Positions 1 to 9,794 are shown, numbered from the stretch's first letter. The stretch is DNA of 64,000 bases from Ketobacter sp036337295 (GCA_036337295.1 JAYZEN010000012.1:62001-126000), one strand, 5' to 3'. Notes: generated by a model from the letters alone, not told the origin. Numbers and translations: made by a program.

Positions 1-871
1 TCCAGAATACAGCACCATGGGCATCATGTACGACGCCGACGAGATGATGGCTACCGCCGCCACCGTGCCCGGGGATGAGACCGAGATTTTTTCGGCCGCC
101 TGCCGCCAGGCCAACACCTGGGGCGTGTTCTCGTTGACCGGTGAGCAACACGAAGAACATCCCAACAAGTCACCCTACAACACTCTGGTGCTGATCAACA
201 ACCAGGGTGAGATCGTGCAGAAGTATCGCAAATGCATTCCCTGGTGCCCCATTGAAGGCTGGTACCCGGGGGACCGCACCTATGTAACGGAAGGACCCAA
301 GGGACTGAAGATCAGTATGATCATCTGCGACGACGGTAACTATCCGGAAATCTGGCGGGATTGCGCCATGCGGGGGGCGGAGCTGATCATCCGCTGTCAG
401 GGGTATATGTATCCGGCCAAAGAGCAGCAGGTAATGATGGCCAAGACCATGGCCTGGGCCAACAACAGTTATGTGGCCGTGGCCAACGCCACCGGATTCG
501 ACGGGGTGTATTCCTATTTCGGCCATTCCGCCATTATCGGCTTTGACGGCCGCACCCTGGGGGAATGCGGGGAGGAGGATATGGGCGTGCAGTATGCGCA
601 ACTGTCGGTGTCGCAAATCCGTGATGCCCGCGCCAATGACCAGTCGCAGAACCACTTGTTCAAACTGTTGCACCGCGGTTACACCGGTGTTTACAACTCC
701 GGGGATGGCAATAAAGGGGTGGCGGACTGCCCCTTCGAGTTTTACCGCACCTGGGTCATGGATGCCGAGAAGGCGCAGCAGGACGTGGAAGCGATTACTC
801 GCTCCACCGTCGGGGTGGCGGATTGCCCGGTGTACGAGTTGCCCGGTTCCGAAAAGGAAAACACCGCTTAA
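1..871 (+). CDS. amiE: Aliphatic amidase AmiE (5' end outside window)
   Basis: Hydrolyses short aliphatic amides such as acetamide to the acid and ammonia; cytosolic nitrilase-superfamily enzyme. The reading frame is already open at base 2 and reads PEYS before the first Met at 17, so the gene starts upstream of the window and only about 55 N-terminal residues are missing (family length about 346). The nitrilase triad is visible: Glu in PEYS, Lys in the QKYRK segment, Cys in ICDDGNYPE. Near-identity to the Pseudomonas enzyme is apparent by eye over long stretches. amiB follows after 17 bp, as in the Pseudomonas ami operon. Formamidase AmiF is the closest alternative, but the fit to AmiE is better. 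Confidence 0.95.
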   Translation, partial: PEYSTMGIMYDADEMMATAATVPGDETEIFSAACRQANTWGVFSLTGEQHEEHPNKSPYNTLVLINNQGEIVQKYRKCIPWCPIEGWYPGDRTYVTEGPKGLKISMIICDDGNYPEIWRDCAMRGAELIIRCQGYMYPAKEQQVMMAKTMAWANNSYVAVANATGFDGVYSYFGHSAIIGFDGRTLGECGEEDMGVQYAQLSVSQIRDARANDQSQNHLFKLLHRGYTGVYNSGDGNKGVADCPFEFYRTWVMDAEKAQQDVEAITRSTVGVADCPVYELPGSEKENTA

Positions 872-888
872 TCCCAGGCTGCTGAAGT

Positions 889-1989
889 ATGCCCTTCATC
901 AATGATGTGCTGGCGCACAACCAACAGCAAAACCGGGCGGCTGCCGAAGCAAGTCAGGTCAGCCCGGTGGGAACGGTGCGCTCCCGCTACGCGTTTGATG
1001 CCGGCGGGATCGCAGAGCGCCTGCGGGCGCGTATTGTGGGGCAGGATCATGTGCTGGAATCCCTCTGCCAGCAGTTGAAGGTGATCAAGGCCGGCCTGAC
1101 CGAACCCCGCCGACCGCTGCTGGTGATGCTGTTGCTGGGGGATACCGGCGTTGGCAAAACCGAAACCGTGCGTCTGCTGGCGGAAGCCATCCATGGGGAT
1201 GCCGGGGCATTCTGTCGAATCGACATGAACACGCTGTCACAAAGTCATTACAGCGCTGCCATCACCGGTGCCCCACCGGGTTATGTGGGGAGCAAAGAGA
1301 ACACCACACTGCTGGATGAGGCGGCGATTCTGGGCAGCGCCAGCCGCCCCGGCATTGTGTTGTTCGATGAGGTGGAGAAGGCCAGCCAGGAGGTGGTGCG
1401 CAGTTTGATGAATGTATTCGACAGCGGGCACCTGCGCCTGGCCTCTGGCACCCGCGAGTTGTCCTTCACCAATTGCCTGGTGTTCATGACCAGTAACCTG
1501 GGAGCGGAATCCTGGCGCCGGCACCAGCACCACCGATGGTGGCATGGGCGCTTTAATCTAAAGCGTTTTAGAAGATCCCATGCCAACTGTCGCAGCACGC
1601 ACTTCGAAGCCGCGTTGCGGGCGCACTTCGACCCGGAATTTCTCAATCGGATTGACTGCATCGAGTTGTTCGACGGGATTGGTGCCAACCAAGTGTCCCG
1701 CATTGTGCTGTTGGAAGTGGAGCGCATCAATCAACAGCTGATGAAAAAGCAGATTCAACTGCAGGTGTCCGACGCGGTGATTGAACACATTGCCGCACAG
1801 GGGTTTGATGAACACTATGGCGCGCGGGCCTTGCGTCGCAGTGTGCGGGATCGGTTGCTGGTGCCGCTGTCCGCCGCGCTGTTGGATTCCGGTGCCCTGA
1901 CGGGGGAACTGAAGGGCGCTGGGGCGCAAGTGCCACAGTGGTTCGTGGCCAATCTGGTGGAGGGCCGGGTGCAGTGCAGCGCGCGCTGA
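889..1989 (+). CDS. amiB: AmiB-like AAA+ ATPase (ClpB/ClpA C-terminal type)
   Basis: 366-residue AAA+ protein of the single-ATPase ClpB type. Walker A is GDTGVGKT (about residue 84), Walker B is IVLFDEVEKA (about 157), and a FLNRID sensor-like motif is near 245. The C-terminal part, with the HYGARALRR segment, is the ClpB small (D2) domain. In Pseudomonas aeruginosa amiB sits directly behind amiE and encodes a ClpB-like protein of about the same length whose exact role in the amidase system is unclear; it is probably a dedicated chaperone. The start at 889 is only 17 bp after amiE, so the genes should be co-transcribed. amiC, amiR and amiS of the Pseudomonas operon do not follow. Confidence 0.85.
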   Translation: MPFINDVLAHNQQQNRAAAEASQVSPVGTVRSRYAFDAGGIAERLRARIVGQDHVLESLCQQLKVIKAGLTEPRRPLLVMLLLGDTGVGKTETVRLLAEAIHGDAGAFCRIDMNTLSQSHYSAAITGAPPGYVGSKENTTLLDEAAILGSASRPGIVLFDEVEKASQEVVRSLMNVFDSGHLRLASGTRELSFTNCLVFMTSNLGAESWRRHQHHRWWHGRFNLKRFRRSHANCRSTHFEAALRAHFDPEFLNRIDCIELFDGIGANQVSRIVLLEVERINQQLMKKQIQLQVSDAVIEHIAAQGFDEHYGARALRRSVRDRLLVPLSAALLDSGALTGELKGAGAQVPQWFVANLVEGRVQCSAR

Positions 1990-2020
1990 CGCGCCGCGGG
2001 TTAAACATAATGGTTTCGTT

Positions 2021-2036
2021 TGGTATGCAACTTGCT
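2021..2036 (+). promoter_or_regulatory. Sigma-54 (-24/-12) promoter candidate
   Basis: The sequence TGGTATGCAACTTGCT matches the sigma-54 consensus TGGCACGNNNNTTGCW at all but two of the defined positions. GG (2022-2023) and GC (2034-2035) have the required 10-base spacing. It lies just after the amiB stop and about 137 bp before the kinase start at 2173, so transcription would begin near 2047. No clear activator site was recognised upstream. Confidence 0.55.
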
Positions 2037-2172
2037 CTGATACTCAATCCAGGTCATTCAGGATGTGACTGGGGGAAGTCCGATACACGGGCCCCATCTT
2101 ACAGTTATCCGCCGGCTTTGGATCGTCTGGTGCGCTGTGGGCAGACAGAGGATTCGGTGTGAGCAAGAGGTT

Positions 2173-5100
2173 ATGGCGGCAAGGCAAAGAATATTTCGCG
2201 TTCGACGCAACTACAATCAGTGGGTAGCTAATGAAACCCTGGAAGATTACGCGTTACGCTTCACCGCCAAAAGCGCCCGCCGCTGGTCTGCGGCCCGGGT
2301 CAGCAATACCGCGCTAGGGGCGATTTCCTTTCTGGCGCTGGAAGCCATCGGCGGCGCCATCACCCTCAGCTACGGTTTCAACAATGCCGCAATGGCCATC
2401 ATGGCCGTGGGGCTAATCATCTTCATCACTGGTCTGCCCATCGGCTACTATGCATCAAAATATGGCATAGATATCGATTTGCTCACTCGTGGTGCAGGAT
2501 TCGGCTACATCGGCTCCACCATCACCTCGTTAATCTACGCTACCTTTACATTTATCTTTTTTGCCCTGGAAGCGGCCATCATGGCGATGGCGTTGGATCA
2601 GCTGTTCCAGATCCCGTTATCCATCGGTTATCTGGTCAGTTCCCTGATTGTGATACCCCTGGTGACGCACGGCATCACCCTCATCAGTCGCTTTCAATTG
2701 TGGTCGCAGCCGGTGTGGGTGTGCCTGCAACTGTTGCCGTTTATTTATATTGCCTGGAACGATGTGGCCTCGGTGGAAGACTGGACCCAGTTCGTGGGCA
2801 CAGAGCAGCAGGAGCACGCGGGCTTCAATATTCTGTTGTTCGGTGCTGCGGCGTCGGTGATATTTTCGCTGATTGCCCAGATCGGGGAACAGGTGGATTT
2901 TCTGCGCTTTCTGCCGCCACGGGAGAAGGTGTCATCGGTGCGCTGGTGGTTCGCCATGCTGGTGGCGGGGCCCGGTTGGATCTGGGCCGGCATACTGAAA
3001 ATTTTTGCCGGATCATTTCTGGCGGTGCTGGCCTTGAGCCACGGTGTGGGCATTGAGGATGCCTCGGACCCCACCACCATGTACCGGGTGGCCTTCGGTT
3101 ACTTGACCCAGTCACCGCAGTTCGCGTTGGCGGTGGCGGGCATCTTTGTGATTCTGTCGCAGCTCAAGATCAACGTCACCAATTCCTACGCCGGCTCCAT
3201 TGCCTGGTCCAACTTCTTTTCGCGCTTGACCCACAACCATCCCGGTCGGGTGGTGTGGCTGATCTTCAATGTGGTGATTGCGCTGTTGTTGATGGAATTG
3301 GGAATCTACAAAGCGCTGGAGGAAATCCTCGGCGTCTATGCCATTGTGGCAGTGGCCTGGGTGGGGTCCCTGGTGGCGGATCTGATCATCAACAAACCCC
3401 TGGGGCTGAGCCCCAAAACCATCGAGTTCAAACGCGCTTATTTATACGATATCAATCCCGTGGGGTTCGGCTCCATGGTGCTGGCGACCCTGGTGGGCAT
3501 CAGCGCCCACATGGGCACCTACGGTGAAGTGAGTCAGGCCCTGGCGCCGTTTCTGACCCTGGCATCGTCGTTGGTGTTTGCCCCCCTGATTGCCTGGGCC
3601 ACCGGCGGCCGTTACTACATTGCCCGTGACCCGGCGCGCATCGCCACCGATGATGGCATGGCGACCTGTTGCATCTGCGAACACCGGTTTGAAGCCGAAG
3701 ACATCGCCCAGTGCCCTGCCTATGGCGGACACATCTGCTCCCTGTGCTGTTCCTTGGATGCCCGCTGCCAGGATCGCTGCAAACCCCACGCCCGTATGTC
3801 AGAGCAGATGCTGCACCTGCTGGCCAAGTTTCTGCCGGAACGCATTGTGATGCGTATGAACTCCCGCTTCGGCCATTTCATGGCGCTGATGTCGTTGTGC
3901 GCACTGTTCATCGCCCTGGTGCTGACTATGGTGTACTTCGAAGTGCCGGTGCCGGAACAGGCACTGCGTGAGGCCATCGGCAATCTGTTATGGAAGGAAT
4001 TTTTCATTCTGCTCATTGTGTCGGGTGTGGCCTGTTGGCTGTTTGTGTTGGCCCATGAAAGCCGCCTGGTGGCGCAGGAGGAAACGGAACGCCAAACCGA
4101 ATTGCTGGAACAGGAAATCCTGGCCCACGAGCAAACGGATCTGCAATTGCAGCAGGCCAAGGAGCTGGCGGAAGCGGCCAACAAAGCCAAGAGCCGTTAC
4201 CTCACCGGCATCAGTCACGAATTGCGCTCGCCGCTGAACTCCGTCATGGGTTATGCGCAACTGCTGGAAAAAGACCGCTCCATTCCGGAATCCCGGCGCG
4301 AAGCCATCGGCGTTATCCTGCGCAGCAGTGAACATCTTTCCGATCTGATCGAAGGCCTGTTGGATATTTCAAAAATTGAAGCCGGGCGCCTGGATCTGCA
4401 CCGCAATGAGGTGCGCTTTGCCAAACTGATGGACCAGCTGGTGAATATGTTCCGGCTGCAGGCCCAGGCCAAGGGCATTGAGTTTGAGTATATTTGTCGC
4501 GGGCGGCTGCCAGAGTATGTGGCCACCGATGAAAAACGCCTGCGCCAGATTCTGATCAATCTATTGTCCAACGCCATCAAGTTCACCCAGGTGGGCAAGG
4601 TGACCCTGGAGGTACGCTACCGCAATCAGGTGGCGGAATTTGCGGTACAGGATTCCGGTGTGGGCATCAGCCCGGATAATGTGGAAAAGATATTCAGGCC
4701 CTTTGAGCGGATTCGCGAGCCGGGTATGGCCCCTACGCCGGGCACCGGGTTGGGCCTCACCATCACCCGCCTGCTGACGGACATCATGGGGGGGGATATT
4801 TCACTGCAAAGCGAACCGGGAGTCGGCAGCCGTTTTACAGTGGCCCTGATGCTGTCCAGCATTGCCAAGCCCGCGGTGGCGCCGGCGCTGGAACAACGGA
4901 TTCGCAGCTATGTGGGTCTGCGCAAAAAAGTTCTGGTGGTGGACGACGATGCAACCCATCGTACATTGATTAACTCCATACTGGAGCCCATCGGCTTTAT
5001 TGTGGCCGAAGCCCAGGATGCAGAAGAATGCCTGGCCCTGGTGGAACACTGGAAGCCGGATATTTATCTGCTGGATATGAATATGCCGGGCATCAACGGC

Positions 5101-5541
5101 CTGCAGCTGGCCTGCCGGCTGCGGGAGCAGGGGGAGAGGGTGCCCATCGTGATGATCTCGGCGGATGCCCGCGAAGGTCAGCAGGAAGACGGTGAACCGA
5201 AACCCCATAACGATTACCTGATCAAGCCGGTGCGGGTGCATTCCCTGCTGGAGCGCCTGGCGGGGTTGCTGGAGCTGGATTGGATTTATGAGAATGAAAT
5301 CAAAATGCCCGGTACGATGATGCCGCAACCGTTGCAGCAGCAGGATTTGCCAGCCGCCGAGGTGATTGCGCAATTGCAGATCATGGCGGAGATCGGTCAT
5401 CTGCAGGGCTTACGCAAAAAACTGGATGAGTTGAAACAGGATACAACCACCAGTGCAGCTTTCCTGAAGTATTTGGAAGCTGCCATCCAGCAGGTAAGGA
5501 TGGATAGTATTCTGAATTTAGACCAGGTGAAATCAGCATGA
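2173..5541 (+). CDS. Hybrid histidine kinase with NCS1 permease-like sensor module
   Basis: 1122 residues. Residues ~15-495 form about 12 hydrophobic segments resembling the NCS1 cytosine/purine/allantoin permease family. A Cys-rich segment (~498-540: CCIC, CSLCC, CQDRC) could bind metal. Two further membrane segments (~566-595 and 609-631) and a coiled coil lead to the kinase core: HisKA with SHELRSP (His682), N-box ~795, a GTGLGL G-box and a receiver (LVVDDD ~922, phospho-acceptor Asp968). A tail of about 85 residues follows. The ATG at 2173 has an AGAGG ribosome site; an upstream extension to 2065 looks non-coding. The gene ends in an ATGA overlap with the next gene, so the two are translationally coupled. 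The permease part may sense or carry a nitrogen compound (inference). CbrA, a kinase fused to an SSS-type transporter, is a known analogue of the design. Confidence 0.85.
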   Translation: MAARQRIFRVRRNYNQWVANETLEDYALRFTAKSARRWSAARVSNTALGAISFLALEAIGGAITLSYGFNNAAMAIMAVGLIIFITGLPIGYYASKYGIDIDLLTRGAGFGYIGSTITSLIYATFTFIFFALEAAIMAMALDQLFQIPLSIGYLVSSLIVIPLVTHGITLISRFQLWSQPVWVCLQLLPFIYIAWNDVASVEDWTQFVGTEQQEHAGFNILLFGAAASVIFSLIAQIGEQVDFLRFLPPREKVSSVRWWFAMLVAGPGWIWAGILKIFAGSFLAVLALSHGVGIEDASDPTTMYRVAFGYLTQSPQFALAVAGIFVILSQLKINVTNSYAGSIAWSNFFSRLTHNHPGRVVWLIFNVVIALLLMELGIYKALEEILGVYAIVAVAWVGSLVADLIINKPLGLSPKTIEFKRAYLYDINPVGFGSMVLATLVGISAHMGTYGEVSQALAPFLTLASSLVFAPLIAWATGGRYYIARDPARIATDDGMATCCICEHRFEAEDIAQCPAYGGHICSLCCSLDARCQDRCKPHARMSEQMLHLLAKFLPERIVMRMNSRFGHFMALMSLCALFIALVLTMVYFEVPVPEQALREAIGNLLWKEFFILLIVSGVACWLFVLAHESRLVAQEETERQTELLEQEILAHEQTDLQLQQAKELAEAANKAKSRYLTGISHELRSPLNSVMGYAQLLEKDRSIPESRREAIGVILRSSEHLSDLIEGLLDISKIEAGRLDLHRNEVRFAKLMDQLVNMFRLQAQAKGIEFEYICRGRLPEYVATDEKRLRQILINLLSNAIKFTQVGKVTLEVRYRNQVAEFAVQDSGVGISPDNVEKIFRPFERIREPGMAPTPGTGLGLTITRLLTDIMGGDISLQSEPGVGSRFTVALMLSSIAKPAVAPALEQRIRSYVGLRKKVLVVDDDATHRTLINSILEPIGFIVAEAQDAEECLALVEHWKPDIYLLDMNMPGINGLQLACRLREQGERVPIVMISADAREGQQEDGEPKPHNDYLIKPVRVHSLLERLAGLLELDWIYENEIKMPGTMMPQPLQQQDLPAAEVIAQLQIMAEIGHLQGLRKKLDELKQDTTTSAAFLKYLEAAIQQVRMDSILNLDQVKSA

Positions 5542-6461
5542 TGGCCGAAGAGCGCAAATCCGATGTGGTGTTGGTGGTGGATGATTCCGCAGAGACATTG
5601 GGCATGTTAAGCCAGGCATTGGACGAAGAAGGGCTGACGGTGCTGATTGCACTGGACGGTGAGCAGGCCATCAACATTGCCAGCAAGATGACGCCGGATA
5701 TCATTCTGCTGGATGCCATCATGCCCAACATCGATGGCTTTGAAACCTGCCGCCGCATGAAACAGAATGCGGGCCTGAAAAACACGCCGATTATTTTCAT
5801 GACCGGGCTCAGCGATACGGAGCACATTGTGATGGGGCTGGAAGCCGGTGGCGTGGATTATATTTCCAAACCCATTAATCCCCAGGAACTGGTGGCCCGC
5901 ATGCGGGTACACCTGGCCAATGCCCGCATGACCCAAAGCGCGCGGGTGGCGCTGGATAATGCCGGGCAGAATATTTTCACCACCGATTCCGTGGGGCAGA
6001 TGTTGTGGGCCACGCCCCAGGTGTTTGCCCTGTTCGAAGCTGCCCTGGCGGACAGCAAGTGGCTGGAAACCATGCTGGCGCCACTGTTGCGCTCGTGGCT
6101 GGATCGCACTCCGGAACAGGGTCATAAACTTTCCCTGGATGCCCCGCTGAAGAAGCTGCAGTGCAAATATCTGGGGGAGGTCAGTGCCAACGAGCATCTG
6201 TTCCGCCTGTTTGAAGAAGACGGCGGTTCCGATGAGGATGTGTTGAAGAAAACCTTTGCCCTCACCGATCGGGAGGCCGAGGTATTGTTGTGGATTGCCC
6301 ACGGCAAAACCAATCGGGAAATCGCCCAGATCCTGGACATGAGCCCACGCACGGTGAACAAACACCTGGAGCAGGTGTTCAAAAAGCTGGGCGTGGAGAA
6401 CCGCACGGCGGCGGCGTCGGTCGCCATTCGCTTGTTAAGTGAGACCGGTCGTTTGGGGTAG
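5538..6461 (+). CDS. NarL/LuxR-type response regulator
   Basis: 307 residues: N-terminal receiver with acidic pocket VVDDS and phospho-acceptor Asp59 in IILLDAIMP, switch Lys in YISKPINP, a linker of about 100 residues, and a C-terminal LuxR-type helix-turn-helix (~238-300, LTDREAEVL and NREIAQILDMSPRTVNKHLEQV). It overlaps the kinase gene by four bases (ATGA) and is the obvious output partner. The long linker (~135-235), unlike the short one of NarL, is characteristic of a subset of such regulators and has no recognised domain. Targets are unknown; amiEB, urease or a transporter are reasonable guesses from context. Confidence 0.88.
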   Translation: MMAEERKSDVVLVVDDSAETLGMLSQALDEEGLTVLIALDGEQAINIASKMTPDIILLDAIMPNIDGFETCRRMKQNAGLKNTPIIFMTGLSDTEHIVMGLEAGGVDYISKPINPQELVARMRVHLANARMTQSARVALDNAGQNIFTTDSVGQMLWATPQVFALFEAALADSKWLETMLAPLLRSWLDRTPEQGHKLSLDAPLKKLQCKYLGEVSANEHLFRLFEEDGGSDEDVLKKTFALTDREAEVLLWIAHGKTNREIAQILDMSPRTVNKHLEQVFKKLGVENRTAAASVAIRLLSETGRLG

Positions 6462-6469
6462 TACTGGGT

Positions 6470-7921
6470 TTATAGAAACTTTATCCAACCGGCCGGACCT
6501 TGGCACATGTGTCCTTCGGGAATGACTTTCCAGGTTTCATACGTTCCCCAGCCGACATAGGCAAAACACTTGTTCATTGCATCAAACTCCCGTTTTTTCT
6601 GTGTAGCCTTAGAAATCTTTTTCTGAATCAACTCATGTCGAGACTCTGCCAATAGAGCCTCTTTTCGCGCCTGCTGTTGCCGAGCCAGATCTCGCTCTGA
6701 ATTGCGTCTTTCTGCTTCGAGGTTTTTGATTTTCGGAGTTAGCTTGTCCAGCTCCTGATAGGCCTTTATTGCTTTCATCAAGGTGCTGGTTTCGCTTATT
6801 CCGAGTTGCGATAAGTCTGTGGAGTCAATGAGTGCCTTAATAGGATCCCTGTAACTAGCATTGACTGAGTTCGGTAGCGAGTACCCGATCTTGTTCATGA
6901 TTTCGCAAATCTGCCTTTTCGCCTGGTCTTTTTGTTTGCGAACCCCTCTCCAGTACTCCCGCTCATCGGCTGACATGTTGGGATCCTCTCGTACGAGATA
7001 AAGCCCGATGGAGTTACAGTCGTTGCCACCCCAATGCTCTGTCATTGTTTTCCTGATTTCCTGCACTTCTTTACTTGCAATAATGTTTTTTTGCTGCTGG
7101 ATGGCGTTCTGTAACTGGTTTATTTTCTGGTCGATCGCTTGCGTCTCCAATTTGACTTCTCGATCGAATATGTCTTGCACAAAAGCTTCTGAGGCTTCAT
7201 CTACGTACTCTTCGGTGTCCCTTGTTCCATTGTCGTAGTGATTAAAAAACACCTCGCCGTTTTGGGTGTATATATAGAGATCTCCATCAAATTCTCCGTT
7301 TTTTGTGGTGCCGGAAAACATTTTTCCTGATGGGTCTATTCTTCTCCATGGACCATTTGCTCTGCCCTTTGTATCAAACTTGACGAACTCAGTCTCACCA
7401 TTGGGCCGTCTGATGATGCCTGCCCGGAATACACCTTTGCGATATATTCCCACGCGGGTTACGCCGGAGGCATCGGTGTGGGAGCTGTTGTAAGGTATGT
7501 TGGAAATTTCAAATTCGTATCTGTGTGGGCGATGCTTGCATTTCTCGGAGGGAAGTCGACTGCCTCTTTTTTCCTTGCCGATGGCCATGGTATCAAAATG
7601 CACCACGTCGATTCGTTCACCATAACTGCACTGGTAGTAGAAGGTGACACTAAAATCCCGATAGCGGTCACTTGGTGCTGATTCCAATTGATAGTAGTAG
7701 CGCGCGAAGGTATTGGTGCCGGTACCGAACACCGAGTCCAGTGCGTTTGTCACCCTGTATTCCGAATCGAAGCGCTGGTTGATCTTGACGTTGGTAGACG
7801 TCCGTACAACCTGTTGATAGTCGCCCTTTGTATTGAGCATGGCCACGCCATCCAGCGCTGAGCATCCAGACAGTAATGCGAGAATAAATAGCAACACAGA
7901 TGGTTTAACAAGGTTAACCAT
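6470..7921 (-). CDS. MORN-like repeat lipoprotein with coiled coils
   Basis: 483 residues. The N-terminus is a lipoprotein signal (hydrophobic stretch then LLSGC, lipidated Cys about residue 20), so the protein is probably anchored in the outer membrane facing the periplasm. Residues ~165-250 hold degenerate MORN-variant units (NGETEFVKFD, NGEFDGDLYIY, NGEVFFNHYDNG). Residues ~255-300 and ~385-440 are strongly charged and Gln/Glu-rich, predicted coiled coil. The C-terminus has a short aromatic/Cys segment. It is convergent with the response regulator (8-bp gap). No function is known; the layout recalls cell-envelope scaffolds. Confidence 0.7.
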   Translation of the reverse strand: MVNLVKPSVLLFILALLSGCSALDGVAMLNTKGDYQQVVRTSTNVKINQRFDSEYRVTNALDSVFGTGTNTFARYYYQLESAPSDRYRDFSVTFYYQCSYGERIDVVHFDTMAIGKEKRGSRLPSEKCKHRPHRYEFEISNIPYNSSHTDASGVTRVGIYRKGVFRAGIIRRPNGETEFVKFDTKGRANGPWRRIDPSGKMFSGTTKNGEFDGDLYIYTQNGEVFFNHYDNGTRDTEEYVDEASEAFVQDIFDREVKLETQAIDQKINQLQNAIQQQKNIIASKEVQEIRKTMTEHWGGNDCNSIGLYLVREDPNMSADEREYWRGVRKQKDQAKRQICEIMNKIGYSLPNSVNASYRDPIKALIDSTDLSQLGISETSTLMKAIKAYQELDKLTPKIKNLEAERRNSERDLARQQQARKEALLAESRHELIQKKISKATQKKREFDAMNKCFAYVGWGTYETWKVIPEGHMCQGPAGWIKFL

Positions 7922-8207
7922 GAATAATCATCCCCAACTTTTCGAACCGCATTGCATCTGATGTTCAGCAACGTCGGCTCGGTGACTTTGTTCCCCTCAT
8001 CGAAAATACCAGATAGATTATGGATGTGTTGTTGTTTTTTTGTTCGTATGGAGGGCCGGTTGAGTGAGGCGTGTGTACTTGCACTCTCCCTTGATTGCAC
8101 TGCCTATCCCAAAACGCATTCGGCCCCTTCGTACAATATCCCCCACCCTGCGCCCGCTATGATCCGCTTCATTATAATGAACGGTGATATACCGGGTGGG
8201 GGTTCCT

Positions 8208-9794
8208 GTGCAGTTCAGACTCTGTTTCTTGTGGGGTTTATCAGTCATTCTGTTGGCCGGGTGCGGTGCTGATCCGCAGGTGGCCACCTCCTATGGTGTG
8301 GTGGAGGGCAAGCGGGATGGCAATGTCAAAGAATACCTGGGGATTCCCTATGCAGCGCCACCCCTGGGTGAGCTGCGTTGGGCCGATCCACAGCCACCAG
8401 CAGCCTGGGATGGGGTGCGCGACGCCAAGTACAAAGGTCATGCCTGTACCCAGTGGGCCACTGGTATTCCGGCCTTTTCCCCCAGTGAGGATTGCCTGAC
8501 CCTGAACATCTGGGTGCCGGAGGGGGAAGGCCCCCATCCGGTGATGTTCTGGGTGCACGGCGGAGCCCAGGCGGCGGGCTCCAGTAATGAACTGCAATAC
8601 GATGGCCGCAAGTTGGCCCAGGCCCAGAATGTGATTGTGGTGAGTGCCAATTACCGTTTGCTGATCTCCGGCTTTTTTGCATTGCCGGCAATGGGCGGTG
8701 GCGAGGCGCTGTCCGGCAACCAGGCCATCAAGGATCTGGTGGCGGCCCTGCAGTGGGTGCACACGGAGATCCGTCAGTTTGGCGGTGATCCCGGCAATGT
8801 GACGGTATTTGGTGAGTCCGCCGGTTCCACCAACACCTGCGCGCTGTTGGCCACACCCAAGACCCAATCCCCGGAGCCCCTGTTGCACAAGGCCATCATG
8901 CAAAGCGGAGCCTGCGACACCTTGGGCATTATGAGCCTGGAACAGGCCCAGCAGATTGGCCAGGACCTGTTGCAGGAGTTGGGCTGCCTGGCGTCACCGG
9001 AGCCGTTGCAGTGTGCCCGTGACCTGCCCATCGAGGACATCCGCCGGGCCAAGAAGTACGACCTCTTCACCTCCTTTGTCTGGACCCTGGATGAGTGGCC
9101 GTACCGGCCGGGACTGGTGGTGGATGGAGACCTGTTCCCCGCAAGCCCCATCGAGCTGGTTGCCCAGCGCCAGGGGGAGATTCCCATTCTATTGGGCACC
9201 AACCTGGATGAAGGCAGCCTGTTTGCCGGGTTTCTGGCCCACCCGGACGATGCAGAGGGCTATGCTGAGCTGATGGAACAACGCTATCCGGGGCAGGGGC
9301 AGGCCATTACCGAGCGCTATCCCCTGGCGGACTACGCCAACGCTGGCGCCGCCCACGCCCAGGTGCGGGGCGACCTCATCATGAAGTGCCCCACCCTGAA
9401 TATGGCCCGGGTATACAGCAGCCACAATAATGTTTGGCTGTATTCCCTGGAGCAGAACGTATTCAGCGTGGTGATGGAGGTGGTTTCCCTTGGCTTCAAG
9501 CGCAATGCGCCGGAGCTGGGGGTATTCCACACGGCGGATATCGGCTATCTGTTTGAATTTCCTCTGCTGAGTGCACTGGTCAGCGACTCCGACCGCCGGG
9601 TCAGGGATCTGTTCCAGCAGGCGTGGGGTAACTTTGCCCGCAGCGGCAACCCCAATGGGGAAGGTGTGCCCTATTGGGAGCCCTTCGATCCGGCCCGCAA
9701 CAACTACTTGGTGATCCAGGGCGATGCGGAAAACCGTGACGATTTTCGGCAGGGGGCGTGTGACTATTGGTTTCAGGTCGGTTACGGTTTTTAG
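8208..9794 (+). CDS. Type-B carboxylesterase, lipoprotein
   Basis: Alpha/beta-hydrolase of the carboxylesterase/cholinesterase family that hydrolyses carboxylic esters; likely anchored as a lipoprotein (signal ending LLAGC). The nucleophile is Ser204 in GESAGS. Glu of the triad is probably in NLDEGSL and His in the VFHTADIGY segment. The family marker EYLGIPYAAPP is present near residue 40 and the EDCLTLNIWVP motif near 95. The GTG at 8208 is preferred because a GGGTGGGGG ribosome site precedes it and it begins directly at the signal peptide; GTG codons at 8184 and 8196 are alternatives. About 528 residues, normal for the family. Confidence 0.88.
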   Translation: MQFRLCFLWGLSVILLAGCGADPQVATSYGVVEGKRDGNVKEYLGIPYAAPPLGELRWADPQPPAAWDGVRDAKYKGHACTQWATGIPAFSPSEDCLTLNIWVPEGEGPHPVMFWVHGGAQAAGSSNELQYDGRKLAQAQNVIVVSANYRLLISGFFALPAMGGGEALSGNQAIKDLVAALQWVHTEIRQFGGDPGNVTVFGESAGSTNTCALLATPKTQSPEPLLHKAIMQSGACDTLGIMSLEQAQQIGQDLLQELGCLASPEPLQCARDLPIEDIRRAKKYDLFTSFVWTLDEWPYRPGLVVDGDLFPASPIELVAQRQGEIPILLGTNLDEGSLFAGFLAHPDDAEGYAELMEQRYPGQGQAITERYPLADYANAGAAHAQVRGDLIMKCPTLNMARVYSSHNNVWLYSLEQNVFSVVMEVVSLGFKRNAPELGVFHTADIGYLFEFPLLSALVSDSDRRVRDLFQQAWGNFARSGNPNGEGVPYWEPFDPARNNYLVIQGDAENRDDFRQGACDYWFQVGYGF

